Shown piece by piece: positions 48,433 through 59,776 of a stretch of DNA of 64,000 bases. The notes beneath the pieces were generated by a model. It had not been told where the DNA came from, ran no database searches, and saw only the letters and a program-made list of their open reading frames with translations. How positions within the stretch are numbered: the stretch's first letter is position 1; every line of letters starts with the position of its first letter. A program made the translations under genes and the position numbers. Where the stretch lies: NCBI RefSeq assembly GCF_011075055.1, contig NC_058140.1, forward strand, positions 18,787,945-18,851,944. The letters are read 5' to 3'. This DNA is from Mangifera indica. Lineage: Eukaryota; Streptophyta; Magnoliopsida; Sapindales; Anacardiaceae.

Positions 48433-50653
48433 GGCTAGTATGTCATTTCTTGACTCCTCATTTTCACCTTTAAATTTTCTTCTGTCCTTTCTTCCTTTCT
48501 GTTTCTATTGGTTTTTTCTTCTTCAATTGTTGTACATACATGCATTTGGCTTCCTTGGGGTTCTCACCACATGTTGTGGGACTTATATTAAGAGCTATCA
48601 GGTTGAATTATATGCTTATGTAGTTACTCTTGTGATTTATGTTCAGGGGATGCCATCTCCTCTATTGTGCTTGTATCATATATAATGATTTAAAATATAT
48701 GAAACAGGGACCCTTTTGGGGTCCAATTGCTTGGTTAATGTGTTAGTTGTTTGTCTGTGCAAACTTTTCATTTGGAAATATTAATAAAATTGCAAACTGG
48801 TATTGGTCAACAAATTAAGCAAAATTGAACTGTGTCATCAATGAAATTCTTCAATCTTTTGTGTTGGAATAGTGTGTTTTTGTGAAAACAAATTAACCGT
48901 ACTTAGTGATATTATTATAAGATGTGATTCTCAAACCTGTCCAAATAGAGCAATCCATTAATTAAGCTTTTTATGTTTGGTGTAGCTTTTGAGGTTTCCT
49001 AAGGAAGGAACCAAGATTTGGAGTTGTTAGTTTTGCCTCTTTTCAGTTTCTTAGTCATTTTTGGTTTTGTATCTGTTTTGTGTTGTTTTCTATGTTAGTT
49101 TATATAATAGGAAATCTGAAAGTAATTTGGCACTTGCAGTGAGTATTTCTACGTCTCTCCTGCCTGCCTGCCTCATGATTGTGGAAATTAAATAAAATCA
49201 AGTGCTTAAGTTGTGGCCGATCAATTCAGTCTAAGTTATGACAGGAAAACAATTTAATTGAACATCTGTGCTCTGGGTCCTCTGAAATGTGGAAATGTTT
49301 TATGAAATTGACATTGTTGGTTTTGTTTCCTTTTTGAATGGGGATGCATGTTGGGTGAGATTGGAGACTTAAATTGAAGAAGAATTGGTTAATGGCCATA
49401 ACTCAATTGAAAATCTGTAGCAAAACGTTCTACTTTAGGATGAAGTATTAAATCTTGTGTTGAATGTAATTCCAATCTTCATATCAAAGACTATGATTGT
49501 TACTAAGATTATAATAAGTTTTAAAATTGTATTTACATTTATAAATTAAACATACAAACGGATGTTAAAAAATATATATATCTTTTTGGGTGATTATTTT
49601 TTAGTATTTACTAAATTGTTAATTAAAATTTGTTACGATTAAATTGTGTGGTCATTATACAAATACAATGACTTTTATTTTTTTCCTTTTTAAGTTATTA
49701 GTAGGTTCTCAAAAAAATTAGGAGAGGATAGAAATTTTCCAAAGGCAAAATGACCATGTCCCACCCAAAGTTCGATGAAAGATAATGATTTTTCACAAGT
49801 TTAAAATGTTTACTTATCCCTCTATCTATCGTCCAATTTTGTTAATAAGAACTGTTATGTGAAACGATAAAAAGATTATTCTGTCCCAAAACCCTTTAAT
49901 TTTGCCTGAACCTTTTCCATCTCCATCTTTGCCACTATCACTATGATCTGAAAACAACAAATTCCACCGGAAAACCTTGACCATATTAATTGAGGATTGC
50001 AGTGTCTGAGCGCGTGAGAGCCTTTCTGGTAACGGCTGTGGAACATCTGATTCTCCTGTGCGACTGCAACTCCAAACGTACAAGAGTTAATGGCTTTGGG
50101 AGGGGAGAACATACAACTCCAACTATCAATCAGCAGCTCACCTAATGAGGAGACTATAAACACAGCTGCGTGAACAGAACATGAAATATCTAATAGTTTC
50201 CAATCCTTCATTCAATTAGTTTGACTTAATTCCAAATAAGATAATACATGTTGATAACTAGCTGGAAAATGATTGGTTGTGCAGAACAAGTGGTTAATAG
50301 CCTGAAATTAAAAAATAATTCCAAGATGTTCAATTTCGGTTATACAGAATCGTAGGTCAGGGATGGTTGAGGGCATTAAAAAATGGTTCCACAGAGTTCT
50401 GGTAATAAAATTAGAGAATTTGATAATAAATTTCTACAACATTCAATGAAACATTTTGAATTAACAACTATACAAGGCACATTAAAATTCCAACTTACTC
50501 TATTTCACTGAAAATAGGCACCCATAATCTGTCAACATTAACAGAATTGCCGAAAGTAAATATCATCTGCATATTTTCCAACAAACCAAACCTATTACCT
50601 CCACCAAAGCTCACCCTCATAGTCTCATCTGCAGTCCTTGAGCTGGCACCACT
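48433..50653. other. Intergenic, BIM2 3' UTR to BSD-gene 3' end
   Basis: No gene recognised. At about 49741-49830, 'ggcaaaatgaccatgtcccacccaaag' resembles one terminus of the local foldback family, without a detected partner. Frames at 49826-50211 (-) look random. Confidence 0.4.
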
Positions 50654-53375
50654 CTAGCTTTTAGTAGCATCATCTGCCTTCTCCGGATGCTTCTCATCCT
50701 CAACATCCTGGAAGTGACCATAAATGAAACAGATGCAAATTATTTTGGGTGTAACTACTTTGTTTAGGTGCAGCACACTAAGCATGTCTGTCATTGTTAA
50801 TCAAAATGTGTTGAAACCTCAAATAATTCTTATAGAAATATATAAAAGTAAGACAGAAGGTACTATATTGGACACTAACATGGTAGGAAATCAGAAGGTA
50901 ACTTACAGAATTGCCAATCTTGTCAAAATCATCACCAAAGCTTGCATCACCATCATCTGAAAGACAATGTAATAACCAATAGATTGTAAAATTGCAACAA
51001 TAAAACATAAAAGCATACAATGTGCATAGGTTGATACAAGCATTAGAAAATGATAACACAATAGAATTAACTGGCCAAAACTGAGCAAACCAGGCTCGCC
51101 AATGACAAGGAATGAACATATTTTTTATGGGATTTGCTTATGGACCACAGAAGAAAAAGAAAACAGCTTATTAATAAAAAATGGATGTTATTAACAATTC
51201 ATCAAGTTCTTCATTTCGCATATAAAATAATGAGAATGTTCAAAGAGATCAACAAATGTGCTACACTATTTAATATCTTATTGTAATTATTGCCACAGAG
51301 AGTCCTACACATCTTCAAACGCATTAAAAAGTGAAGCATTTCACTTTCCACAGGTATTTCAACCATCTCTTTTTTCAACAGCTCAATTTGACAACTCAAA
51401 ACCATTCTGGAAATTTCATGATGCACCTATAATTTATGCTGTCATCAAAGCTGCATTACTACATTGATGCATCATAACTACATTGCTCAAAGTGAATATG
51501 TAAGGTCAAGACAAGTTGCATTGCAGGAGAGTTCTTACATTTTGGAGAGATTAAATACTTAATATCATGCATTGATTGAATGCTGGTCACATGATAGCCC
51601 CAGGGCAATGGTAGGAAAGTTTAAATTGAGAAAAGCATGTCACAACCATCTGAATGGTGAACCTGATATCACATAGGTTTATGAATCATGAACATGCATC
51701 CCAGAGTGAAAAGAACATACCTGCACCTCCATCACTATCTTCGAGATCTCCCAAAAGAAATGAATCCAGGTCCTGCTCAGCAGATGAAGTTTTATTTTTC
51801 AAGCTCTTTCCTGCCACCTCTGATTTATCAGTATCTCCAACCCCTGGAGTTGGCTTCACTTTATCATCTTTGATATCCTTCTCTGCTTTGAGCTTAATTT
51901 CCTCCATGTACTGCTTCTCATACCTGAGTGTTAAGTAAAGATAAAGAGACAATTCCATCAATTCAACAAGAACCTCTCTTATTCATTAGCATATGTTCTA
52001 AAGATTCAGTAATTCTATCTATAAAGCTTAATTGAAACAAGCCTTAAAATATAATCACATATTCTTATTCAGGCTTCAAATTTTTTCTCCCGATTTTATT
52101 CCACAATACCCACACAGAGAAATCAAAAAGTTAAAAACTGCAGTACCTCATGGACTCAGATTCAAGCAGACTGCAGAAACCAAAGAAATTAACAAAATAT
52201 TGGCTTTAAATGAAAACTGTTAAGTATATTCCAATTGTCTGAGCTATGTTACCATGCAAAATACTGATTTTCTCATGATCTGTATCATTTTTTAACGAAA
52301 TTCAAATGAATCAACGTTTACTCATGAACATACTATGGATGAGAAGAAATTTAACAGATCCTTCTTACTAAAATTGTCTTCAAGTTTCTTTCTTCTCCAG
52401 ATACAGTACAAACTGGCATCAATTCATGTAACAAATCTCTTCTACTGACAATAATTCTTAAACAACAATGTTCACACTAAGACACTGTCAAAGTCACTTT
52501 TTTCAAAGATCACAATGAAGCAAAGTTCTAACTTATTATTAGTCAAAACAGTAAATATGATCTCACGGAAATTGGAAGTTACTTACGGAGCAACATGAGT
52601 GCTAACAAGCGTAAAATATATCTTCCAGAATTTCCTTTCTTTCATAACACGGGGGCATAATTCATATCTCAACTTGGAAATTGCCTACAGCGATTAAGCG
52701 ATATAAAAATTAGTCACCCAGTTTTTTAAAAAAATTCCATCTTCTATGTACACAAATATCAAATTAGTACATATACATTTCTCAAAAAAGCATATATTAC
52801 CTTGACAGTGGTGAGAACAAGCGTAGCGTGTCTCTCTTGCCACTCGGTCAGATCCTTCCTTACATTAGAAGCCGTGGTAGGCACATCAGAGGTCTCAGCT
52901 TCATCTATATACTCACAATGTCGAAAAATTAAAACAAGAAATAAAAAATGGACTGAATTTTTAGTTAGTTTCTTTTTCACTTACCTTGAACAGGAAAGTT
53001 CTGGAATGTATTAGAAGTAAATCCTCTAACGAACTCTTTTAAATCATCCGTGACACCGAATTTCCGGAGCTCCGATTCAGAGACGGTGAGATCCGAAGAA
53101 GAAGAAGAAGATGATGATGATGTAGCAATGGAGGACAACGATGAGAGCTGAGGAGGAATGATGTCGGTGATGGACTTGATAGGGATCTGATCGGCTTGTT
53201 TGAGCGCCGCAGTTTTGATCTCATCGGCCTTCTTAGACGCTTCCAATGCCAGTTCTTTAGACTTCTTAGCAGTCTCGGCAACCAGATCGGCGATTTTGGT
53301 CGAGGTCGTAATGCTTTGAGATTTTTTCGCCGCTTCCTCCGCAAAGGTTTTGGCTCTCTTCCAAAAGTCTTCCAT
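50654..53375 (-). CDS. BSD-domain protein
   Basis: Seven exons, 53375-52985, 52904-52801, 52684-52587, 52170-52147, 51923-51721, 50956-50907 and 50707-50654, join in one frame to 307 aa. Residues 1-75 are Lys/Ala-rich amphipathic helix (ETAKKSKELALEASKKADEI), followed by a Ser run. The BSD domain lies at about 140-200: DLTEWQERHATLVL ... LCPRVMKERKFWKIYF, with the family's conserved Phe-Trp pair. BSD domains occur in TFIIH p62 and in SYF2-like or synapse-associated proteins. The tail is acidic (DGDASFGDDFDKIG) and ends ATKS. The role is not known for most plant members. A 24-nt exon (52170-52147) encodes LLESESM. Confidence 0.88.
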
Positions 53376-55093
53376 TTTAGGATAGACTTTGATCTAGTCC
53401 ACTCTTGCTCTTAAATTCAGTAGTTTCCGGCTGAAATAGGAGTCGTGGAGAAGTTCCTTCGTCCGTTTCTATCTTATCTTTCCTTCACATCACTCGCAGG
53501 AAGCAGGCATGGACCGTCTCACTCACTCATCTCATAAACGTGCCCAACGTAACAAGATTGAGCCCAAATGACTATTACACCCCCAACCCCCCACCCGGGC
53601 CCCAAAGGTTTGATGAATGACATTGTCACCTTTAAATTTCATAAAATTAAATTCTCCGTCGTCAATACAAATATGACTATATAATTAAATAATTTTATAT
53701 TAAAATAAAATAATATCTAATCATATATTAATATATTATTTATAAATATATATAATAATTTTTTAATTAATAAATCTCTTATAAATCTTGTATTATTAAT
53801 ATATATTTTTTAATTTAATTTTGAATGAAATAATTCAATAGGTCAAAAGATAGAGATCTTGATCATACTGAAATATAGGGATAAGACTATAATCCCATTT
53901 CGATCGGTATCTAACCTTACAACTTTGATTTTGTTGGGCAAACGTACGGGTGGATGGCATAACACTATATGTCTTGCACTCTTGCTCTTAATTAAAAAAA
54001 TAGACAAAATTCATGACACATTATTAATAAAAATCTATATATATTTCAATTTTCAAACTTAAAAGTTAAGTAAACTGGCATGATATAATAGATGAGAAGA
54101 CTCAATTTATAACATTATATAAATGAAAATAATTAATTTTTTTATATTACGTGATATCGTAAAGGTACATCAATTAAACATATTGTATTATTTTATTTAT
54201 TTATTCATTTTCCTTTTTAAGTAATTTAAATAAGGTTTCATAAGTATAAGTGGTAGAAGTTCAAACTCGAACATTTTTTCTAAATATTTTAATGCTTAAC
54301 TAGATTTACTAATTTTAGATTATATTTCTTTCACTTATTAATATGTTTTAAAGACACCATTTTGTGTATGCCACGTGTATTAAGGTAACCCTAACATAGT
54401 ATAACTCAAGAGATTTTAGATTATGTTTTAGGCTTTATAATATCTTGGGTTTGCACAATTTACAAGACCCATCATTTGATGAGTTACATGTAGCACGATA
54501 GATCATATCAAATATAATTTAATATAGTTTATTATTATGTTTTTTTTTATTAATTAAAGTTATAGTTGTAAATCAGTCAGGTTTATAAAATAATTAAAAA
54601 AATAAGATAAAATCAATTAAAATGATATTATTCAAATATATATCTGGTTGAATAATTATAACAATAAAACTATATATAAATAATTTTAATTATACAATCG
54701 AATACATAAATGATATGTAATTACATGATTAAATAATTTTAAATTAATTATAAAATAATATTTTATCACATAAATACACATTGTATCGTATTGTGCATGG
54801 CGTATCATTGAAGATTTGTCATCCCCTTGCAACAAACATAGAAAAAAGCATACTATATTAGAATAATGAAGCAAATTAGTTAGTAATTTGTGAAAGGCAG
54901 CGTGTTAGCAAAATATTGGGGTTTGTAGCCCACATTTGACCAGTAAACAAAGAGCCTAGAATTTGCAACCACAATGTCGGCCATTAAGCATAAGAAGAAA
55001 CGACACCTCCCTCATTTCCGTAATTACAAAATACAAAATTGTGACCAAAAAGCTCGACTAGTTTGTTCTCAGATATGGGGCATCAGGCAGGTT
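53376..55093. other. Intergenic between the BSD gene and the RGF/GLV copy 2
   Basis: The first ~200 bp hold the BSD gene's leader. The rest is very AT-rich with no gene. The 3' UTR of the minus-strand RGF/GLV gene lies at its right end. Confidence 0.4.
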
Positions 55094-55894
55094 TCATGGA
55101 CCAACCGGCAAGGCCTTGTTATGAATGGGACGTCGTCGTTTTACATTAGAATAATCCATCGTAAAATACTCTGACGTGTCTGTCCTCTCCACCCATTCTT
55201 CCCATGTCCCTCTGCTTCCATGCATCTCTCCTTTTTCTTTGTTGTGTGTCTTCTTCCCTGCACACACAAATCACATTCACTGTCTTCTTCTCTTATATAT
55301 AGTTTGAAAGTAAAGTGTTAAACTGAACTTTTTACAGCGGAAAAGATAATTGAAGTGCTCTGGAAATATTGTTCATGGTCCTCGAGCTGGCAACAACTAG
55401 TGCCTCAATGGTAATTAACAAGTGATTTAATAGATGATTACCAGCTTGAAAAAGCTCATGCTCATGCTTCTGCTTGTTGCGTGACCTTGTGTCTGTACCT
55501 TCATGTTGTGTAACCTAATTTGAATAACATAAAAGGAAAATGGTAAGTTGCAGAAATGTGTGTGTGTGAAACATAATCAAGGTTAATTAATTCTTGGAAT
55601 CTTTGAGAACAGATTCTTACTGATACTTCAGCAGTGATTCTGAGCTTTCTGGGCAGTGTTGGCAGATCCGCAAGCTGTACTTCAATGGCTGCTCATAGTA
55701 TATAGATTACACAAATGGCCACAATCATAAAAGGGATAAGAAAGAGAAAGCTAGAAAATAAAGTAACAAATGCATGCATGTTAACCTTTTTCATGTGAAG
55801 ATTGCACTTGAATTTGCAGAGAAGAAGCAAAGGGGGCTTGCAGTATTAAAGAAAGACTGATTACGAAAAATAAAGTGATTTCCATAAGCTCCAT
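55094..55894 (-). CDS. RGF/GLV/CLEL-type secreted peptide precursor (copy 2)
   Basis: Four small exons, 55894-55786, 55688-55621, 55514-55442 and 55179-55094, join through GT-AG introns with matching phases (1, 0, 1) to 111 aa. No single open frame covers it. Exon 1 encodes a signal peptide (MELMEITLFFVISLSLIL, then APFASS). The pro-region carries RKLRITAEVS and a basic stretch (RSRNKQKHEH). The last exon encodes MDYSNVKRRRPIHN, with the mature motif DYSNVKRRRPIHN at residues 92-104: Asp-Tyr for tyrosine sulfation and the Pro-Ile-His-Asn end of the RGF/GLV family. A seven-residue tail KALPVGP follows before the stop and would be trimmed. A minus-strand TATAAA at 55965-55960 suits a start near 55930. 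Receptors would be RGFR/RGI kinases. Paralogous to the precursor at 16985, but of a different motif class. Confidence 0.88.
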
Positions 55895-55959
55895 ATCCCT
55901 GGAGATTATATTGCACGAAAGACAGATTATGAATGATCTGAAATGCGTGTAAGATGGAG

Positions 55960-55965
55960 TTTATA
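55960..55965 (-). promoter_or_regulatory. TATA box of RGF/GLV copy 2
   Basis: TATAAA on the minus strand, 66 bp upstream of the ATG at 55894. Confidence 0.4.
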
Positions 55966-56902
55966 TTAACCAAGAAAGCCCCCAGAAAGAGAGAGAGAGA
56001 GTAAAGGGATGTACAGAGAAACACAAAGCACAAAATGAAGAGTTCCAAAACAAGTGCATAGAAATCTTATACTTGCTTTTGAGGAGATAATTTAACTCCA
56101 TTTGAGTTGCTTTTGTCACTTACTCTTGCAGGCCCTCTTCTTTTTCTCATTATTTAAACAATAATGTCTACACAACATGAATTGCACATATCACCATCAA
56201 CCCCAAAATGCTATTAGCTTTTTAAGATTCAACAACAGCTCAATCTGTCTTTGCTATCCTATGAAGAAAAGAAACTATTCATTTATTAATTAATATGTGT
56301 GATGCAACAGTTTTTTAAAATTATTGGCTAGAAACAAGCAAGCAAAGGCAAAGCCATCTCAGTTTTCACTTTGATAATATTCAATTAACTAAATAGCATT
56401 CTTTATGATTGATCAAGAGGCATAAAATTATTTAAGTGGCCATTGTTGAGTCCAGCAGAACTCTATGTACCGGGGTGATATCATTTTTTGGTGGTCTAGA
56501 CATCAAAGGAAACAGACTCCTGGAGTTGTTTCTGTCTAATTATCTGTTGTTTCTTCAAAACTTTAATTTAATCTTAATTACACTTATTTAGACTATCTGA
56601 CAGGTTGGCTATTTTTTTTAATTTCTGTTCCTGCCGAAATAAAAAAGATTGTAGATAAGGAATTATAAGCATAGATCAAACAAAGGGAATTATGTCATCT
56701 GTTAGTGATTGTAAGATCGATGCAGATTTCCAGTTTGGTAAAGTTTGTTCAACATCGTCTATTATAAGAGTAAGAAGTATAATTATGTCACTCTTATACC
56801 ATATAGAAGAGGGTAAGAATAAAATATAAAAAAATCCCAATATAATATATTATATCATGTGATACTTTCTAACTTCAAACTATTGATAGAAAAATAGAGC
56901 AT
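55966..56902. other. Promoter side of RGF/GLV copy 2 and intergenic
   Basis: Includes a purine-pyrimidine (GA)n patch near 55988-56002. No gene seen. The right end is the 3' UTR of the gar2-related gene. Confidence 0.4.
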
Positions 56903-59682
56903 TTAGAATCTACAGCAGAGAAGGCCCTGTTTCCAACATTTATGCTTCCGGAAATGTCTCCTATCAGCTTTTGCCATTCTTACTGGACTGCAATTCCACT
57001 CGGGCTGTAATCTGTTATTGTAATAAACAATACAAACTTGTTATTTCTGGAATGAATCCATAAGGGCAGATGAACAATTAAGGGAGTAAAAAAAAAAGTT
57101 TTAAGGAAGCTTACATAGGAAAGGCAAAAGAACGGGTGCTTGTTGTGCTGCTATCAGATCTAAGCGAGAGGCTGCCAGAATACGCTATTGGCCCTGAATA
57201 AGTTATCAGACCTGATGTAGGACCTGTTGCAGAGAAGCTTGACTCCCCAACACTATTGGGAACCTGGCTTGAAACTGATAGCCGTGGAGCATATTCAAGT
57301 TTTGAGGTGTCTGCAGTCCCATTTTGTTTAGAATCACCATTCAGAGAACATTCCTCTCTACCTCTTGATGTGGGAGCAGAAGCATTGAAATCGAAAGTTA
57401 TGCTTCCAGTCTCCACCTTGCTATTATACAATAACTTTTCATCCATGCTGCTGTTTGTTGATTCTTCAGATCCAGAAACCAGATCTTGGCTTGCCGAGGT
57501 TGGTTCATTGTGCTTTTCTTTGTCTATGGAAACTGCAGCAGAATTTTCCAAAATTCCTTCCTCACTGCCATTGTTTGATTCTTCAGCTGCCAAAACCAAA
57601 GGATTGGTCTCCAACTCTCCTTCCTCAGCGCCAATGCTTGATTTGTTGGCTGGAGAAACCAAAGCTGTGTTTGCCAAGATTGCTTCTCCTGAAACCAGAT
57701 CAGGGCTTGCCCAGGTCGTCTCTTTACTGTCATTATGCTTTCCTTCGTTTGCAGAAACCATTGCAAGGTTTGCCAAGATTGCTTCCTCACCGCCATTGTT
57801 GGATTCTTCAACCAAAGTAACCAAATCAGAGCTCGCTGTAATCTCTTCCTCAGTGCTACCATTTGGTTCTTCAGCTAGAGAAACAAAAGCAGAACTTGCC
57901 AAGACTGTTTTTCCATCACAGCCCTGCATTTCAATAATTAAAATCTTTATCACATATTCTCTCCCACTCTCTCTTTACATCATAAGAAGAATATCCATTG
58001 GGGTAGTCTATAGCACCTATTTTGAAACTGTGTACCTGACATACTATCATCTAGTAGTTAAATTACCAATAACAGTTTCACTGTGTACCCTATAAACAAA
58101 AGCAGAACTTGCCAAGACTGTTTAACCATCACAGCCCTGCATTTCAATAATTAAAATCTTTATCACATATTCTCTCTCACTCTCTCTTTACATCATAAGA
58201 AGAATATCCATTGGGGTAGTCTATAGCTCCTATTTTGAAACTGTGTGCCCGATATACTTTCACAGTTTCACTGTGATCCCAATTTTTACTGTCAATATCT
58301 CAACCAATAAACAAATATGGCAATTTATTAATAAGTACTCCTAAGAAGATTTGATACTATACATAGGAGGAATCCAAAGTTTTATAATCAGATAATGTTC
58401 ATCAGGAATATGTGTACCTGCTGATTTTCAGTCTCTCTTTCATCACTATCAGAAGACTTGGAGTATGAGTCATCTGTGGTCAAATATTGCCTTGAGAGCA
58501 AATCTCCAAGTGAGAAATTTTTTGAGACATCATCTGCTGTCTTGTCTATTTCATCATCTTTTACTTCATCCATCAGCATCAAATCGTTAGAATCACACAG
58601 ACCAACAGTATCCTTGTCAGAATCATGCTTGAGTGGAAAATCATATTGATTAACAGTAAGCGTATTAGAATCATTTTCTGCAGAAGATTTCAACACATCA
58701 ACGAGAGGCATAACAGTATTGATTTTTTCCCCCATCGGTTCATCATTTCCATTCTTTTCAGGAAGAAGGAAGGAACAGACACCCTTCTCATCCATATCAC
58801 TCTCAAACAGGAACCTGTCATGGGAAAGTACTCCCTCATCAATGCAAATATCCTTGACATGGTCTGTACTCTCTTTGTAACAAACTATCAACTCAGGTAG
58901 TTCACATTCCAAAACATTGTTGTCCATATTAAAAACTGAGTTCTTGAATGATTCTGTTTCTCGGCAAGAATGAGATTGTTGAGCTGCCAGATCTATGATA
59001 TCCTTTTCATTGTCCTCCGTTATATTGTTCAAACTCATAGAATGATCAAGTTTTGTAACAGTCCAACCATCTGCATCATTTATCATATATGATGATTTAT
59101 CTGCATCCCCCTCATTGGGTTTTGAAGCACAAAAGAGTTTGTTCTGAAATTCCTTCAGTGACTCCAAAGGAATGTCTTGATAATCAAAAGGTTTAGAATC
59201 AGGCTTGCGGTCTAAAGCTGGATGCACAAACACTTGTTCATTATCTGAAACTACATCAAAATATTTAATTACTCTGAATCCTATAATTGGAAATTAGAGT
59301 TGGGGAAAAAAGTGTTAATTGAATGACAATTAATAGAAAGTAAGATCAACAAAATAATTGTACCACTTGATTTGATCGAAATCTAAATTTGCAAACTACG
59401 TTATGGGCTCCAATAATTTAAAAAGTGCAATTATATGCTCAAGCAAGATCCCAACCTTCCATAAACCAACTTCCCAAGAAACTATTTAAACATTTGAAGG
59501 CTGTCAAGAATTTTGATTGCTAACCAAAAGGACGAAATGGTTCTGATTATACCAACTGAACTCTCATAACAAAACAGACAGCATACAGATGCTAACTCTA
59601 AGGAAAATATCATAAAAAATATGTAAAAATAGAGTTGGGAATGAAAAAATTCTAAAAGAAGATTGCTATTACCAAATTTCAT
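56903..59682 (-). CDS. gar2-related acidic protein with degenerate tandem repeats
   Basis: Four coding exons, 59682-59673, 59244-58418, 57923-57115 and 57011-56903, join to 584 aa. The start exon is only 10 nt (ATGAAATTTG) and reads MKFDNEQVFVHPALDR after splicing. The C-terminus SFAFPILQPEWNCSPVRMAK...GLLCCRF matches plant proteins annotated '18S pre-ribosomal assembly protein gar2-related', a label with little experimental backing. The middle (about 288-430) has about eight imperfect ~22-residue repeats, alternating motifs like ASSDLVTLVEESNNGGEEAI and LANLAMVSANEGKHNDSKE. The protein is acidic and Ser-rich with a basic end, probably largely disordered. A 5' UTR exon probably extends to 59776 (acceptor GCAG at 59778-59777). 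The intron before the third coding exon contains a second, defective copy of the splice junction. Confidence 0.82.
57881..58280. repeat. Tandem duplication, offset 213 bp, across an exon-intron border
   Basis: 57881-58085 and 58094-58280 share long near-identical stretches (aaacaaaagcagaacttgcc..., ...catcataagaagaatatcca...); the second copy has a ~25-bp internal deletion near its end. Copy 1 contains the start of the 809-nt exon; copy 2 repeats the acceptor and first codons but reads GGC TGT GAT GGT TAA, an in-frame stop. Confidence 0.85.
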
Positions 59683-59776
59683 GGTTCACATGGATTTGGA
59701 AAGATGAGGAAGTTCTTCACAGCTACTATGAGTGATATCTTCAAGATTACAGAATTCAGGGAAGTGCAAGCTAATC
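59683..59776 (-). other. Probable 5' UTR exon of the gar2-related gene
   Basis: The minus-strand segment from acceptor GGCAG|GATTAG to the 10-nt coding exon contains the in-frame stop TGA just before ATG. The remaining leader upstream is undefined. Confidence 0.45.

Noticed and set aside
55791..56048. 85-aa minus frame overlapping RGF/GLV copy 2
   Set aside because: It runs through the first exon in the wrong frame and past its donor. The frame starting at 55894 gives a signal peptide and spliced continuity.
57256..58095. 280-codon open frame antisense to the gar2-related gene
   Set aside because: It lies exactly over the repeat-rich coding exon and has the biased composition expected of a reverse frame. 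The sense strand has introns in phase and a conserved C-terminus.
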